64,000 bases of DNA from Darksidea phi (Eukaryota > Ascomycota > Dothideomycetes > Pleosporales > Lentitheciaceae), in contig JASJFT010000101.1 in NCBI GenBank assembly GCA_030770425.1, positions 99,800 to 163,799 on the forward strand, given 5' to 3'. The notes under the pieces were generated by a model. The model searched no databases. It saw only the letters and a program-made list of their open reading frames with translations, and was not told where the DNA came from. Position numbers and translations under genes: made by a program. Each line of letters opens with the position of its first letter. The stretch's first letter is position 1. Shown one piece after another: positions 48,012 to 59,602 of the stretch.

Positions 48012-48593
48012 GTGTCGACATTACAAGATGGAAGTATTTGGTACTAGAACAAAATCTGTGCTGGCTGAAATGTCGCGATTCACAGGCGGAAGCTTGCTGT
48101 TACGGCTATGTACATGATTGAGTGCGGACTTCGCTCGTTCTGCTTCGCAATGATCATTAACCGTACCAGACTGGCTTTTGATCATATTATTCTGTTCATT
48201 TGAAGAAGAGCATAGCATACTGACTACAATGTGCACGCGCAATTTAGAGACCTCGAGCTTGGCCTCCTGCGACAATGGATCTTTGCCGGGTAGCAAACTT
48301 CAGGTTGATGAAAGTGAAGCCTCACGTGTTAATTAAATGTCTACCTATGCTTGTCTACAAGGCTCTTGTTCCCCGCTCTTAGACAACAACCATTTCGTAG
48401 AAAGTGCTTCGCTAGTCGCGATAGGGACGAGCTTTACTGACTCGTTTCCGCCGCGTCAAGGCAATACATATCTGGCAAGATGTTCATATACTCACTCTAC
48501 CTTAGTGGTTGACAAAGAATGCTTTCTTGTAAAAGAAAGGCCATACAACTATTTATGACGCTCCTAGTCGTCTTTTCATTTCTAAGGTATCGT
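48012..48593. other. Convergent intergenic region, no gene seen
   Basis: Contains the 3' flanks of the SDR and JAC1 genes; no coding signal. Confidence 0.5.
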
Positions 48594-49325
48594 TCAGTGC
48601 TGCAGCACAATTGGCTTCCCTCTTTCCCACTGGTTGATACTTTCCCTGATGTTGATCCAATATCTCAATTTGACAGCCTCATGTTTCGCTTCTCCTACAT
48701 CATCTCTCTCAAAAGCCTCTTCCAGGGCTTTCACACTCTTTTCTATCCGCATGTCGTTCTCGGCCTTCACTTCCTCTAGGTCCTCCTCGTTCTCTGCCTC
48801 TTCGATCCGCTCCCGCGCATCCAAAACCTCCATCAATAGTTCTGGATCTTCCACCTTGGCCGTCTCATCCTCAGCGACCTCTATCCCTCGCAAGCTGAGC
48901 AGGTATTGCGCTCTTAGTAATGGGCTCTGTAAGGTCTTGTACGCTTCATTGATCCGTGCACTTAATGCTTGCGCTTTGAGCTTGTCCTCCGCTGGATGAA
49001 CATCGGGATGTGCGCGTGACTGTAACCGCAAGAATTCGTGTTTGAGGGCGGTCGTGTCGATCGCGAAACGGCCGTGGGGTGGAGGTCCTGAGGGAAGTGT
49101 ACTGGGAAAGAAATGGTAGTGTGTCTGGCTTTTGGTCTGAGCTTGCGCGCTCGAATCCGTCGGAGTGGAAGTCGACTGCTGGCGGCGCGTCGATGGAGAG
49201 GGCGATACGCGATGCGCGCAGAGCAGACACGGTGCTGCCACTTGTCGCGTGTGGAGCGGCGGAAGGCTCTCTGAGTTGACGGCCGCGCGCAGACTAGAAA
49301 GGGCCGTTGAGCGTATAGAACGCAT
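48594..49325 (-). CDS. JAC1: Mitochondrial J-domain co-chaperone Jac1/HscB
   Basis: This is a single-exon gene of 243 residues; ATG at 49325 (MRSIRSTALSSLRAAVNS), an Arg/Ser-rich mitochondrial presequence. The J domain carries HPD in LRLQSRAHPDVHP, followed by SARINEAYKTLQSPLLRAQY and LLSLRG. The C-terminal HscB-type helical domain (ELLMEVLDARERIEEAENEE, then RYWINIRESINQWE) binds the Isu scaffold. Jac1 stimulates the Hsp70 Ssq1 in iron-sulfur cluster transfer from Isu in the matrix. The length and both domains match the family. A CX2C-like pair (PCLLC) near the N-terminus is present but not flanked by the zinc motif seen in metazoan HSCB. Confidence 0.95.
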   Translation of the reverse strand: MRSIRSTALSSLRAAVNSESLPPLHTRQVAAPCLLCAHRVSPSPSTRRQQSTSTPTDSSAQAQTKSQTHYHFFPSTLPSGPPPHGRFAIDTTALKHEFLRLQSRAHPDVHPAEDKLKAQALSARINEAYKTLQSPLLRAQYLLSLRGIEVAEDETAKVEDPELLMEVLDARERIEEAENEEDLEEVKAENDMRIEKSVKALEEAFERDDVGEAKHEAVKLRYWINIRESINQWERGKPIVLQH

Positions 49326-50003
49326 CTTCAACCTTTCATGAATAATGCGGATGTAGGCGACTTGTTCAAGGTAGGTTCAAATGTTCTCGCTCGCAGAGAG
49401 TGTATCTTTGGAAGTTTGTGAGCGACGTCGGAGGCGAACATTGAGCATTTGCTTGAGACAATTACGTCATCCCGGACTAGCCCGACGGGGCAACGCGAAT
49501 GGAGACCAACTTCGCAGCACGTACTTAGGCGGTACAAAGTGCATCCTATTCGTAAGACGGCGCAGCCTCTAATATAATCCAACAGCTAATAATTCCGTCT
49601 AGATAGGGTTTGCCAACTTCGTACCCCGATCGGAGATAGAAAGTCGCTAAAGCCTTTGTACTAGGATGACGATCTCACATCAGCAGAGGTTAGACCACGC
49701 GACTTCCTGCTCACATATGACGCCTTATCACCATTCACGACGATGCACACGCATACGATGCATCACTGATGTAGAATTACCAGCTTCAAATGGAACACAG
49801 ACTTCTAATCTTACAGGTCAACAAAGGTGCTCTAGATACGAAACAGCACAGATAAGCAACTTCCTCCACTGCGATGCCAAACACTTCTACAAGGCCAACA
49901 AGCAAGAATCTAGCTAGCCTCAACTTCCTCCTTAAGCTCGCTTCTCAACATCACTGTCTTTTCGTCGCCGCGTGTTTTGCCTAGCTCTCTTCGGAGCGGC
50001 AGC
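49326..50003. other. Intergenic region, no gene seen
   Basis: Holds the JAC1 promoter and the 3' flank of the next small gene. No other coding signal found. Confidence 0.5.
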
Positions 50004-50310
50004 TCAAGCCTTTCGTTTCTCTTCAGACCCTTCAACTGAACATGTGCGAGCCTCGTCCGCGACCTCAATTCGCAGTGCTTGGGCATGGAACGGCTCTTCC
50101 CAAGGCTTCTCGTCCAGCCAACGGCTGATAGCTGGGGACTGTTCATCCTTGGTGTCGTCTACGCTGTTGGAATGAGGAGGGGTATCATTTGTGTTGATCC
50201 CGTTCTATGAACAATCGATTATCGTCAGTTGGTCTTATGATAGAAGGACTTAGAATTGCACCCACCTGGGTGCCAGTGTTGGCGGTATTGATTGGCTCCG
50301 AATGGGGCAT
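50004..50310 (-). CDS. Small acidic/hydrophilic hypothetical protein (81 residues, two exons)
   Basis: The model is complement(join(50004..50204, 50266..50310)). Exon 1 encodes MPHSEPINTANTGTQ and ends at a GTGGGT donor; the 61-bp intron ends TTCATAG; exon 2 continues NGINTNDTPPHSNSV and then the protein-like segment ISRWLDEKPWEEPFHAQALR and IEVADEAR before a TGA at 50004-50006. The frame is broken without the intron, so the clean join with a phase-0 site and biased amino-acid use support a real gene. I do not recognise the family. It could be a C-terminal remnant of a larger gene, but upstream DNA shows no further exon. Confidence 0.45.
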
Positions 50311-53300
50311 GATGGTGTTGACGCAGTGGAAAGAGATAACAGTCGGTTGGATCTTTCGCAAGCGGAGAGGAGCCTCTGTATGTGTGCAGGAGTATGGAAA
50401 GAGGTGGTTGTGTATCTGATGTGCACCTTCTCGTTCTTTATGTATCAGACTTGGGCAACTAAACACAGTTTGGAAATTTGTGTCGAGCACCGCCCTTTGC
50501 ATGCATGTCTCGGACAGCATCACCGAAGAAGTTCTACACGCCGAGGGTAGGACAACCCAAATGTCGACCGCTCCGCAACCAAGCACGGACTCTTCCTGGG
50601 TCGTCCACAGTACCCCTGCTTCCACCGACAAGACACATGCGACTAAGCAAGATCAATCAGGCTTCTCTTCACGTTAGGGCGTCTAGAACGCACAGTCCGT
50701 ACCTTGCGCTATGGGCTGGTAGAAGTGATGGAAGGTTGCTATTCAGATAGTTTTTCGACAAACTTGGCTAGCTCAGTCACCCTTCAAGTCCAAGCCTCAC
50801 CGAAGAACAGCCCTACGAGCAGGGGCCGAGACATGGCACACTACAGCACAGCGATACGATCCATTCCAATTAGCGAACCGTTTTCCGTATATGGGAGGGA
50901 CACTGATTCAACTTGCAGACGGTGATTGCACTGGAAGGTGTAAGGACATCTCAGCGCTTGGGTCTGTTCTGAATGCAGAAACCATTTCTCCTTGCTACGC
51001 CCCAGTCTGGCAGGCGGTCTTCGACGAATGTACATGGCATTTAAATGGGGGCTATTCAGCCTTACCGACCTTCATAATAAGCCAGCATGAGTACGAATTC
51101 GGGCTAGGCCCCACGATTACCAACAAAACCTTGCAGTAAAACACGATCACCATGGCCATGCCGCATGGGAGAATAAGCAGCACTATCGTGCACTGGCCAC
51201 CTCAACGGTGCGACGCTATGCTTATATAGAAGGAAAATCTAGTTGGTGAACATACTGTAGGGAACTGGTGAATTTCCGCCAAAAGTTTCCTTAGCCGTAG
51301 TGTTCTTCGATTGCATGACGGCCAGTGCCCGACTTTGCAACGCTTAGAACGGATGCACAATTGGTCACCGAGATGCATGTATTTCCGCACGCTCTACGTT
51401 CGGACATACACCGGTTGGCTGCCGATTAGGTGTGACCCTAGTACTACACCATTGTTGTAGTCATCCTACACTCCTCCCGCGATGCGAACGCTCAAGCGGT
51501 TCACCCTTCTTTGGGGGGTTGAAGCATGGTATACCTATTTTTCTACTACTAGCTAGATACTATCGCCCCCTGCATATGCAAAGAAACATCTACCAAACGG
51601 AACTTGGCCACCTTTGGCGGATTGAGCGAAAAGGTGTTGAAAGATGCTGCAAGCCTTAAGTTCTACCCGACTGAGTTGATTGATGCTGGCCAGTGTTAAG
51701 AGTAAAGGGTGGCGACGTGGTAACGATCGAGGCTACCCCGGCCCCTAAGTGCAGGTACGCGGGGCGCCTGAAAATCGACAAGGAGCGATCTCCCCGAGGG
51801 CTTGGCAGTATGCTCTGTGGCGAACGAAAGGCTTGTAATCCTTGTAGAGATCATATATGCCACATCAACCTTCCACATTACCTTCGGCTGCGGATGCAGG
51901 GCGACCGCTAATCACGAAATCCAATCTATTTCACATTCGACTTCCGCTATTGGAGGCCGTTCAAAAAAATTATACAGAAATAGCAGGTGGAATACCCTGC
52001 CTAAGGAGGATTATGTGGTCCACTTCTCGGTGAGTGGCCCTAGACGTTCCTAGCGTTTGGAGTGCTGACCGGCTCGGGACTTGTCGTCAGCACCGCTCAG
52101 GTGGACCAGCTAAACAGCTTGATTTTGCCACCAATCTTCGTCACCCTATCGGGATGTTCATGTCCAGTACCACGCAGCGGAAGGCTCAACGGTTCCTGAT
52201 TCAGAGCTCGGTTCTCCGCGCAATGTACATAGCAACTTTAGCCAGTCGGCGACGAATCCTGCGGACGCAAGGTGCCGGAGAACCGTAGCACACGCCTACG
52301 ACTGTCCAATTCCTAAGCAATGGGTACATGGTAGGGCACTCTGTTAGTTGCAGCCACCTAGCCATAACTCGCTTTAGATCTCCTCTACTATTTGCCACAC
52401 AGGGTCCCTCTTTGAGAACTCTCGCTGTTAATGAGCTAGTTGTCAAACAATTAGGTCGGTTGTTTCTTTAGTCGACCTTCGTCGTGTTTAAGATGGGGTG
52501 ATTGAGGGGGCCACAGCTACCCTCACCAGCGCCAAGCGGATAACGCCCAACTAATGCAGCCTTACCCATCGTGGCACACAGTCGTTGTTGCCCCCCGGAG
52601 TTCTGGGGATTTGGTAGCCTTGGGAACATCGCTTGATAGAGGCCGATCCAGTGGAGCACACTGCCAATACCCCAGGTATCTTACAAACCTCCCATATCGG
52701 ACTTTGGCCGATTACTTCGGGCCGTGGGTACCGCTCGGGATACTCGAACCGTTCCCCCCGGGGGCGAAAATACACTTCTGTTCAGCTAATCGGTATATTC
52801 GCCGCAGCACACAAAATAAGCCTCCCCCTCCGCCTTCTTGTACTACCCGAAGAGGGTGCACATGGGGCCTGCGGACACTCCCGTGTCTTTATATGAAACC
52901 AGTGGAGCATTTTTAAGAGTATAACAGCGGTAACGGCATCATGTCGATAGGGCAGGTTTCTCACTTTTGCTATATTATCTCTTTTTTCGGGTCGGACATC
53001 AACTCCACAACCATGTTGTATTCATGTGATCAGATCATTCGACATACTGTTATGGGTGTTTCAGAGACAGCAATTAACAACTCACGCGCAAGGAATTGTA
53101 GCCGTGCGTCCAAAAGCACGGCTAACGACCCAAAATAGGTTGTATAGCACCCCCACACCAAACTTCGGCCCCCGCATTCCAAGAGTAGTGGCTTGATCCT
53201 TCCCGGTGTATGTGGGCACGAGGACTCTTTGACCCTAGCAATCTTATCACTCCTTCATTTTGGAAAAATCGCAGCCGAACCGTGCCACTGCTGCAGCGGA

Positions 53301-53925
53301 CTTCGAGCAGTAAGCATCGTCATGGAGTAGTAACCGTAGACAATGCTAGGAAACTCGCCACCCTGAACACGCCTAGGAGGGAGACTAAATAGCCACCGGT
53401 CGAAATCGTAACGATGCCTACTTAGGTAAACGCACGGCCTGAGCTATGTCTCTCGAAGACATTCCGGACATTCACAATTCTTACTCATGGGGGCTTCCTC
53501 TATGGCGCAATATGGTAGCCAACTACGCACTTGTCTACCGTAGACATATATGTGATCCCGTTCATGTGGTCATACTCGAGAAAGGCTCCTAAGCTGCTTT
53601 CGCGTGAAGTGACTGACATTGAGGAAGAGCGGTGCAGATGTTCAAGTTTGGGGACAGATATCATGGGTTATATATACAGTTCGCGCATTCGCCATAGTAT
53701 ATCCTTGCGAAGGGAGCAATGCTATGCCGATATATCTGAGAACCCGTTATGGATGATGTCTAAGACTCAGGGGAAGCGAGGATCGGTGCAGTTGATCGAA
53801 GTCACGTGCCCATGCGTACTAACGCGGGCTAGCGCGTATAGCCAAAATTTCGATGACCCCGTCGAGCTTGAGACTTACAACAGAACTTTCTCTTCGTCTA
53901 CCTTCCATTCCCTATCCTCGCCACT
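50311..53925. other. 3.6 kb gene-poor region, largely featureless
   Basis: I find no gene, RNA gene or repeat I can support. The first ~500 bp look like ordinary promoter DNA of the small gene. From about 50.9 to 53.85 kb the sequence has even base use, frequent stops in all frames, and lacks the pyrimidine runs, AT blocks and splice-linked frames seen elsewhere in the window. The last ~70 bp before 53926 look like a normal leader of the RRM gene. Confidence 0.5.
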
Positions 53926-55033
53926 ATGTAAGTTCGGACTGGCTACATCAATTGAAAGGAAGTCTGTATGCTTATTCTTGATTTCAGGTTCCTTCTTCGC
54001 CGTACCGCAGCTCGCGCGATCATCTCGACACCTTCGGCCATCTTCGTGAAGCCGCGATCCATCACCACTATCACACCAGCCTTCCGATCACGGCAATCAC
54101 GATGGATCATCCCGTCCTTTCAGAAGAGATTTGTTAGCGATGAGCCTGTGAAATCGGAGAGGTCAGCAGAGACTTCAACAGAGCCCGAACAGGCTGCGAC
54201 CGAGGCCTCGGAGAGCTTTGCGCAGACAGCAACTGAGGCACCTGTGGAGGAAACCCTAACGCCGGCCCAGGAAGCTGTTTATACTGAGCCCACTGATGCG
54301 TCTGCAATTGCCGGTGTTGAGGCTTTGGAGACAGCGGCCGGGCAAACCAATGGTGCTCCTCGGCGTGAAAGACGGATTGGCGGCACCCCTGCGGACCCGA
54401 ATCCTACTGTCTATGTCGGCAATCTGTACTACGAGGTCACTGCAGACCAGCTCAAGCGCGTTTTCTCCCGTTTCGGTGAGATCAACAATGTGAAAATTAT
54501 CTACGACAACAGGGGGTTGAGCAGAGGGTAAGATACGCGCCTCATTGTATTACCATGTCGCAAACTAACATTGCCTTAGTTTCGCCTACGTCGAGTATAA
54601 GAACGTCGATGATGCTCAGTCTGCTGTCAACAACCTCGACATGCAGGTCTTTGAGGGCCGCAATCTCGTTGTGCAGTTCCACCGAGCGAAAGAAAATTCC
54701 AAGACCCGCGACGCTAGCACCGGTAGCTATGTACAAAACCCTCCCTCCAAGACGCTCTTCATTGGAAATATGTCGTTCGAAATGTCGGACAAGGACCTTA
54801 ACGATCTCTTCCGCGATATCCGCAATGTCCTGGATGTCCGTGTCGCCATTGATCGGAGGACCGGCCAACCTAGAGGCTTCGCACACGCCGACTTCATCGA
54901 TGTCGCCAGCGCAACCCGGGCTAGGGAGGTGTTGAAGGAGAAGACCATTTACGGAAGGCAATTGCGCGTAGACTTCAGCAAGTCTACTACACAGGGGCAG
55001 AGGGATAACCGTGGGTCCCGCCACGAAAACTAA
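53926..55033 (+). CDS. Mitochondrially targeted protein with two RRM RNA-binding domains
   Basis: The model is join(53926..53927, 53988..54527, 54580..55033), 331 residues. The start codon appears to be split: AT before a GTAAGT intron (53928-53987) and G after TTTCAG, giving MFLLRRTAARAIISTPSAIF, an Arg-rich, acid-free presequence (to about residue 50, RFVSDE) typical of matrix targeting. After an acidic linker, RRM1 has VYVGNLYYEV and GFAYVEYK (joined across intron 2) and RRM2 has TLFIGNMSFEMS and GFAHADF. The short C-terminal tail is basic. The protein probably binds mitochondrial RNA. If the first intron is not used, Met would be at 53968 within the intron, giving a poorer N-terminus. Confidence 0.85.
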
Positions 55034-55659
55034 GCTGCTCGAGAGCGTGGACGTAGTGCGAGCTGCTGAACATAGTGAGTGGACTAGGGAAAGGCCTTAG
55101 ATCCGCATTTGGGAGAGCGCTGGCAATGACGTGGGCGCTTTGATGTCGGCTCAGCTGCTTCAAGAATTTCTGACTTGTTGTTTCGATATTGTGCTGATAG
55201 ATCTGTCCACGTATGTATCATAGTAGAAGAGCGTCATGGCGTTTGATTTCACCTCTCTTTCTGTACATGATAGCTAGATAGGACGGTTGCGGTCTTAGAA
55301 TCAAATGCCTCATTCTATCAACATCCGCCTCATTATTGGCATAATGCTTGTACCGTATGCTAGTTAAAGGTGACTCGTCAATGGTGCTTTCAATGGCACA
55401 GCCTGTCTAAATATGGCGCATTGGTGAAAGATGGTGAAAAAGAACGTGACGTGGTTCGACCAGTCAGTGAATGGGGCGGTAGACCTCGGCGCTCGGCTGG
55501 TTTTGCCCCGCCATCAACATGCCGCCACGAGAACGCGCGCCTCGTCAACGTTGTTTTGGGCTTGGGAACTTCATTGTATAACAGAGGCCTCCCTCCTTCA
55601 TCTACATCGCCTTATCGCGTAGCTTCTAGTCATTTGGTCTCTTTATTCCCGCCTCAACT
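55034..55659. other. Intergenic region with PEX5 promoter
   Basis: No gene seen. CT-rich leader (55585-55655) precedes the PEX5 ATG. Confidence 0.5.
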
Positions 55660-57648
55660 ATGTCTTTCCTCGGTGGCGCCGAATGCTCGACCGCGGGCAA
55701 CCCCCTCAGCCAGTTCACCAAACATGTCCAGGACGACAAATCGCTACAGAGAGACCGTCTAGTCGGGCGGACCCCGGCAGGGTTGCAAGAGAGCATGCGC
55801 AGCCAGCAGATGGGCGGTGGCTCGGATGGTGTGAGTCGCACCAAAGGAGTCTATGGGCTTGAGGCAAGATGATTGACCACGTGTATCTAGATGATGAATG
55901 AGTTCATGCAGCAGAATGCACAACTACCACAAGGACCCGGTCCCGCGTCTCCGTTTGCCATGGAGCAGATGCGCAGAGAACTAGAGCGGGCACAGCACAG
56001 CGGATCGCCAGCATGGGCAGCCGAGTTTGACCCGGGCATGGAAGCGCCAGCAGCCATGAGCCCGGGAATGCAAGAGAGGCCTGCAGGGTTCAATCCGGCC
56101 GAGTTCGCCAAATTCCAGCAGATGAACCCCGCTGCACGGACAGCGAGCCCAGCCGTCAGCTCCCCACAGCCGATGATGGGCGGATACCAGCGGCCTCTGT
56201 ACGGGATGGGCATGGGCGGCATGGGAATGGGAATGGGAATGGGAATGGGTGGCATGGGCATGATGCAACAGCCGTACGCACCCCAAAATTTTCAACAACC
56301 AATGCAGGATTCCGGCAAAGGCAAAGGCCGCATGGTAGAGCTCGATGACCAGGATTGGGAAGCCCAGTTCGCCGAACTGGAACAGGGCGACCAAGATACA
56401 TTAGACGCCGAGGCAAACAAGCGCATTGAAGCAGAGCTGAATGAAATGGACAGGTCAGTAGACGCCACCGATTTGGCTGACTTCGAGTCCATCTGGGAGG
56501 GCATCAAAGCTGAGACTGAACATGCTAGACAACTCGCCAATGAAGAGAACTTTGTCGACGGCATGCACATGGGCGACCTGGACCAGTGGGAGGGCTTCGA
56601 TGGCTTGAATACGCATTCAGTTCGCGACCCGCCAACGGGCGACTACCTTTTCGAACAGAACAACGCTTTCCAAAATATAACGAATCCGTTCGAAGAGGGT
56701 ATCAAAATCATGGAAGAGGGCGGTAACTTGTCATTAGCAGCACTTGCTTTTGAAGCTGCAGTGCAGAAAGATTCCCAACATATCGCAGCCTGGGTGAAGC
56801 TGGGAGAGTCACAAGCACAAAATGAAAAAGAAACACCAGCGATCCGAGCACTGGAACAAGCACTTAAGTTAGATCCTTCAAACCTCGAGGCATTAATGGG
56901 TCTCGCAGTATCCTACACAAACGAAGGTTACGAAAGCACCGCATATCGCACGCTAGAACGCTGGCTTGCCACAAAATACCCGACTCTCATCAAAGAACCA
57001 CTATCCTCAGACGCGGAAATGGGCTTTACAGACCGGCATCTCCTCCACGAAAAAGTCACAAACCTCTTCATACAAGCCGCTCAGCTCTCCCCCATTGGCG
57101 AGCAAATGGACCCAGACGTGCAAGTCGGTCTAGGAGTCCTCTTCTACGGCGTAGAAGAATACGATAAAGCAGTTGACTGCTTCGGCGCAGCTCTGGCCTC
57201 TACAGAATCTGGAGTCTCAAATTCATCCTCACAAGTCCACCTTCTCTGGAACCGTCTCGGCGCTACACTTGCCAACTCTGGTCGATCCGAGGAAGCCATC
57301 GACGCTTACTCCCGCGCGCTTTCCTTCCGCCCCAACTTCGTACGCGCGCGCTACAACCTCGGCGTCTCATGCATCAACATAGGCTGCTTTACTGAGGCGG
57401 CTCAGCATCTGTTAGGCGCTCTTGCTATGCATAAGGTTGTGGAAAAAGAAGGTAAGCAGAGAGTACGAGAAGTGGTGGGCGATGGCGTTAGTGAGGGAGA
57501 TTTGGACAATATGATTCATCAAAATCAAAGTACAAACCTGTATGATACACTGAGACGGGTATTTGGCCAGATGGGAAGAAGAGATTTGGCGGATATGGTG
57601 GGGCCTGGGATTGATGTTGAGAGGTTTCGGGGGGAGTTTGAGTTTTGA
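55660..57648 (+). CDS. PEX5: Peroxisomal targeting signal 1 receptor Pex5
   Basis: The model is join(55660..55830, 55891..57648), 642 residues. The N-terminus MSFLGGAECSTAGNPLSQF carries the conserved Cys (residue 9) that is monoubiquitinated for receptor recycling. W-x-x-x-F-type motifs for Pex14/Pex13 binding occur (WAAEF near residue 96, WEAQF further on). A Met/Gly-rich repeat (GMGMGG type) lies in between. The C-terminal half contains the TPR array that binds the SKL-type signal (for example AWVKLGESQAQNEKETPAI, LWNRLGATLANSGRSEEAI and ARYNLGVSCINIG). It ends at RGEFEF. The receptor carries matrix enzymes into peroxisomes, including beta-oxidation enzymes. Donor GTGAGT and acceptor CTAG at intron 1 keep phase 0. 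Confidence 0.97.
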
Positions 57649-58203
57649 CATGATGCAGGAGAGCGAGCATGGGCTGGAGGGGCTGAGTGGGGAGAATAGA
57701 CAGAATGGAGTGGGTGAGAGGAAGGTGAAGATGAAAGGACTTTTGGGGGACGATATGGACATAGAAGAGGATTTGGGAGATAGCTGCTGCTTCGGCACGC
57801 GGACTGTACAGGTTGGATCGGGCTGCATTTGGAAACTGCATGGTGGCGTTTAGATATGTCCCCATCGTCTAAAAAGGTTGGTTCGAACGATTGGTATGCA
57901 TAGGGATTATGTGAACTACGAGTTCACTTACAACTTTGGTCATGGGCAATTGTGTGGTTTTACGGTGTCTTGAAGAAGCGGAGTAGTTGGACTGCTTTGA
58001 AAAGCATATATCATTCTCCGTGATTGCATAACTCGTGAAACTAACGAGGGTGTCGTAGTTAAATATAAAGATAACAGGGTACCAATAGAATAAACAATCT
58101 CCGTCGAGCGAACTCAATACTCCACACTGTAAACCAGAACAGGAAAGGAAAGAGGCCCAAACCGACACTATCAAAGAAGGCCCAACTTACTGTCTCGGTA
58201 CGC
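57649..58203. other. Convergent intergenic region, no gene seen
   Basis: Holds the PEX5 and neighbouring 3' flanks. Frames on either strand are shadows or low-complexity. Confidence 0.5.
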
Positions 58204-59145
58204 TTAACAAATGATGCCCACAACACTGCTACCAGTCAGGGCCTTAGCATCATCTAGACCCTCCGCCTTCTTGAACTTCTTTGCCTTCTTTGCCTTCTTG
58301 CTAGTGTTGTCAATAACGACCCCGACAAAAACTATAGAATTCCCAGTCAAAGCTTCGTAATACAAAGCAATCCCGGCTGCCTTGCGGCTCTCAGCCGTGA
58401 CAAGTTTTGCGCCGCCAGAAGGCCTGCTGCGGTTCTGTACAATGATGAGGTACTTTACTTTCTCAGGAGTGTCTTCGGGGACGATGGTGGTGTCGAGCGC
58501 GCGAGAGAGGTAGACGGAAGATACGTCAACGGTCCCGGTGTCAAAGTCGCGGCGACGATTGCGAGGAACGCGGGGAGCGCATCTTCCGCCATCGTTAAAC
58601 CAGTCTTCCATCTCCTCCTCGTCCTCGTCCTCGTCTCTGGCATTCTTGTCGCCAGCTGTGAGCCATACGTCTTCAACACCGTGGGCGAAGAGCCAAGACC
58701 ACTTCTTCACATCGCTGTCAGTGAAGGGGAAGGTGGTGAGATAGATGGAGGCGCGGCCGGGGAAAGGCATGTCGGCGATGCCATCGTAGCCTACGTTCTC
58801 CAGCAATTGGGTGGAAGAACTCAGCATGGGCGTGATAGGGACGGGCGGGTAGCGGTTGTAGATGCGCACTGGAGACACGGAGTAACGACGGCTGCGGCGG
58901 GCAGGGCGAGGGCGGATAACTTCTTCTACCTCAGCGTCGGAGACGGAGAGGACAGAGTCATCTGTGTTCTGGCGGGCGAGCTTGGGAGTGTCATTTTTAT
59001 TCTCGGCTGGCTTGGGGTTGATTGTGACTTCGATCTTGGGCGTTGCGGCGGGAGAAGATTGGTGCTCGGTGGTGGCAGCCATTGTGTTTGCGTTGAGGGT
59101 CGGAGGATTGACAAAATCCCACTGGTCGTCGATTGGAGAGGTCAT
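58204..59145 (-). CDS. Hypothetical fungal protein with acidic stretch and Lys-rich C-terminus
   Basis: This is a single-exon frame of 313 residues, ATG at 59145 (MTSPIDDQWDFVNPPTLN); Met22 is an alternative start. The N-terminal third is Pro/Thr/Asn-rich and probably disordered, then a Ser/Arg motif (RPARRSRRYSVSPVR). A central folded-looking part includes YLTTFPFTDSDVKKWSWLFA and an acidic run (DEDEDEEEMEDWF). The C-terminal part has VKYLIIVQNR, a hydrophobic stretch (NSIVFVGVVID) and a Lys-rich run (KKAKKAKKFKK), ending SVVGIIC. No known domain is recognised. Its length, codon use and lack of stops support a real gene. Confidence 0.7.
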   Translation of the reverse strand: MTSPIDDQWDFVNPPTLNANTMAATTEHQSSPAATPKIEVTINPKPAENKNDTPKLARQNTDDSVLSVSDAEVEEVIRPRPARRSRRYSVSPVRIYNRYPPVPITPMLSSSTQLLENVGYDGIADMPFPGRASIYLTTFPFTDSDVKKWSWLFAHGVEDVWLTAGDKNARDEDEDEEEMEDWFNDGGRCAPRVPRNRRRDFDTGTVDVSSVYLSRALDTTIVPEDTPEKVKYLIIVQNRSRPSGGAKLVTAESRKAAGIALYYEALTGNSIVFVGVVIDNTSKKAKKAKKFKKAEGLDDAKALTGSSVVGIIC

Positions 59146-59602
59146 ATAAATAAAATGGAAAACCAAGACAAATCTTGAGCCTTCAATTACTTGTGATCTA
59201 GGGAAAAAAGAAGGAGGTTGGTTGAACAGTAAACGCTCGATATATACCCCATTCGGCTCATCATCATGCTAAAAGACACAGCCCCATCTGCCTAGATCAG
59301 CTGAAAGCATTTCAACGTTAGCAACGAATGAAACTTTCGCAATAGAACGTTGGGTAAGGTTGCCTGGAGGCATTGCACAAGCTGAAAATGATTGGGCGTT
59401 AGCCTGTAGATGTGGCGTTGCTTGCCTAGCATCTGCCTTGACGCTGCATGGTCCTCGCTTAATCGAGCTGGACTTGGGCTCCGGTGAGCTTGGAGGAAGT
59501 GAACCCACCAATCGATTTATACAAGGGCGAGGAAATGATGTAAGACCGTTTGGAAACGTTAAAAATCTTGATTATAGCATTAACAAGCTCAAAGAAGTCG
59601 CT
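59146..59602. other. Intergenic region, no gene seen
   Basis: Promoter side of the hypothetical gene and 3' flank of the NAPE-PLD-like gene. Confidence 0.5.

Noticed and set aside
52730..52770. Sequence resembling a tRNA T-loop (reverse of CTCGAACC)
   Set aside because: No complementary T-stem or acceptor stem.
53531..54049. 172-codon plus-strand frame overlapping the RRM gene start
   Set aside because: It runs through the likely 5' leader and first intron of the RRM gene in a different frame, and has no protein features.
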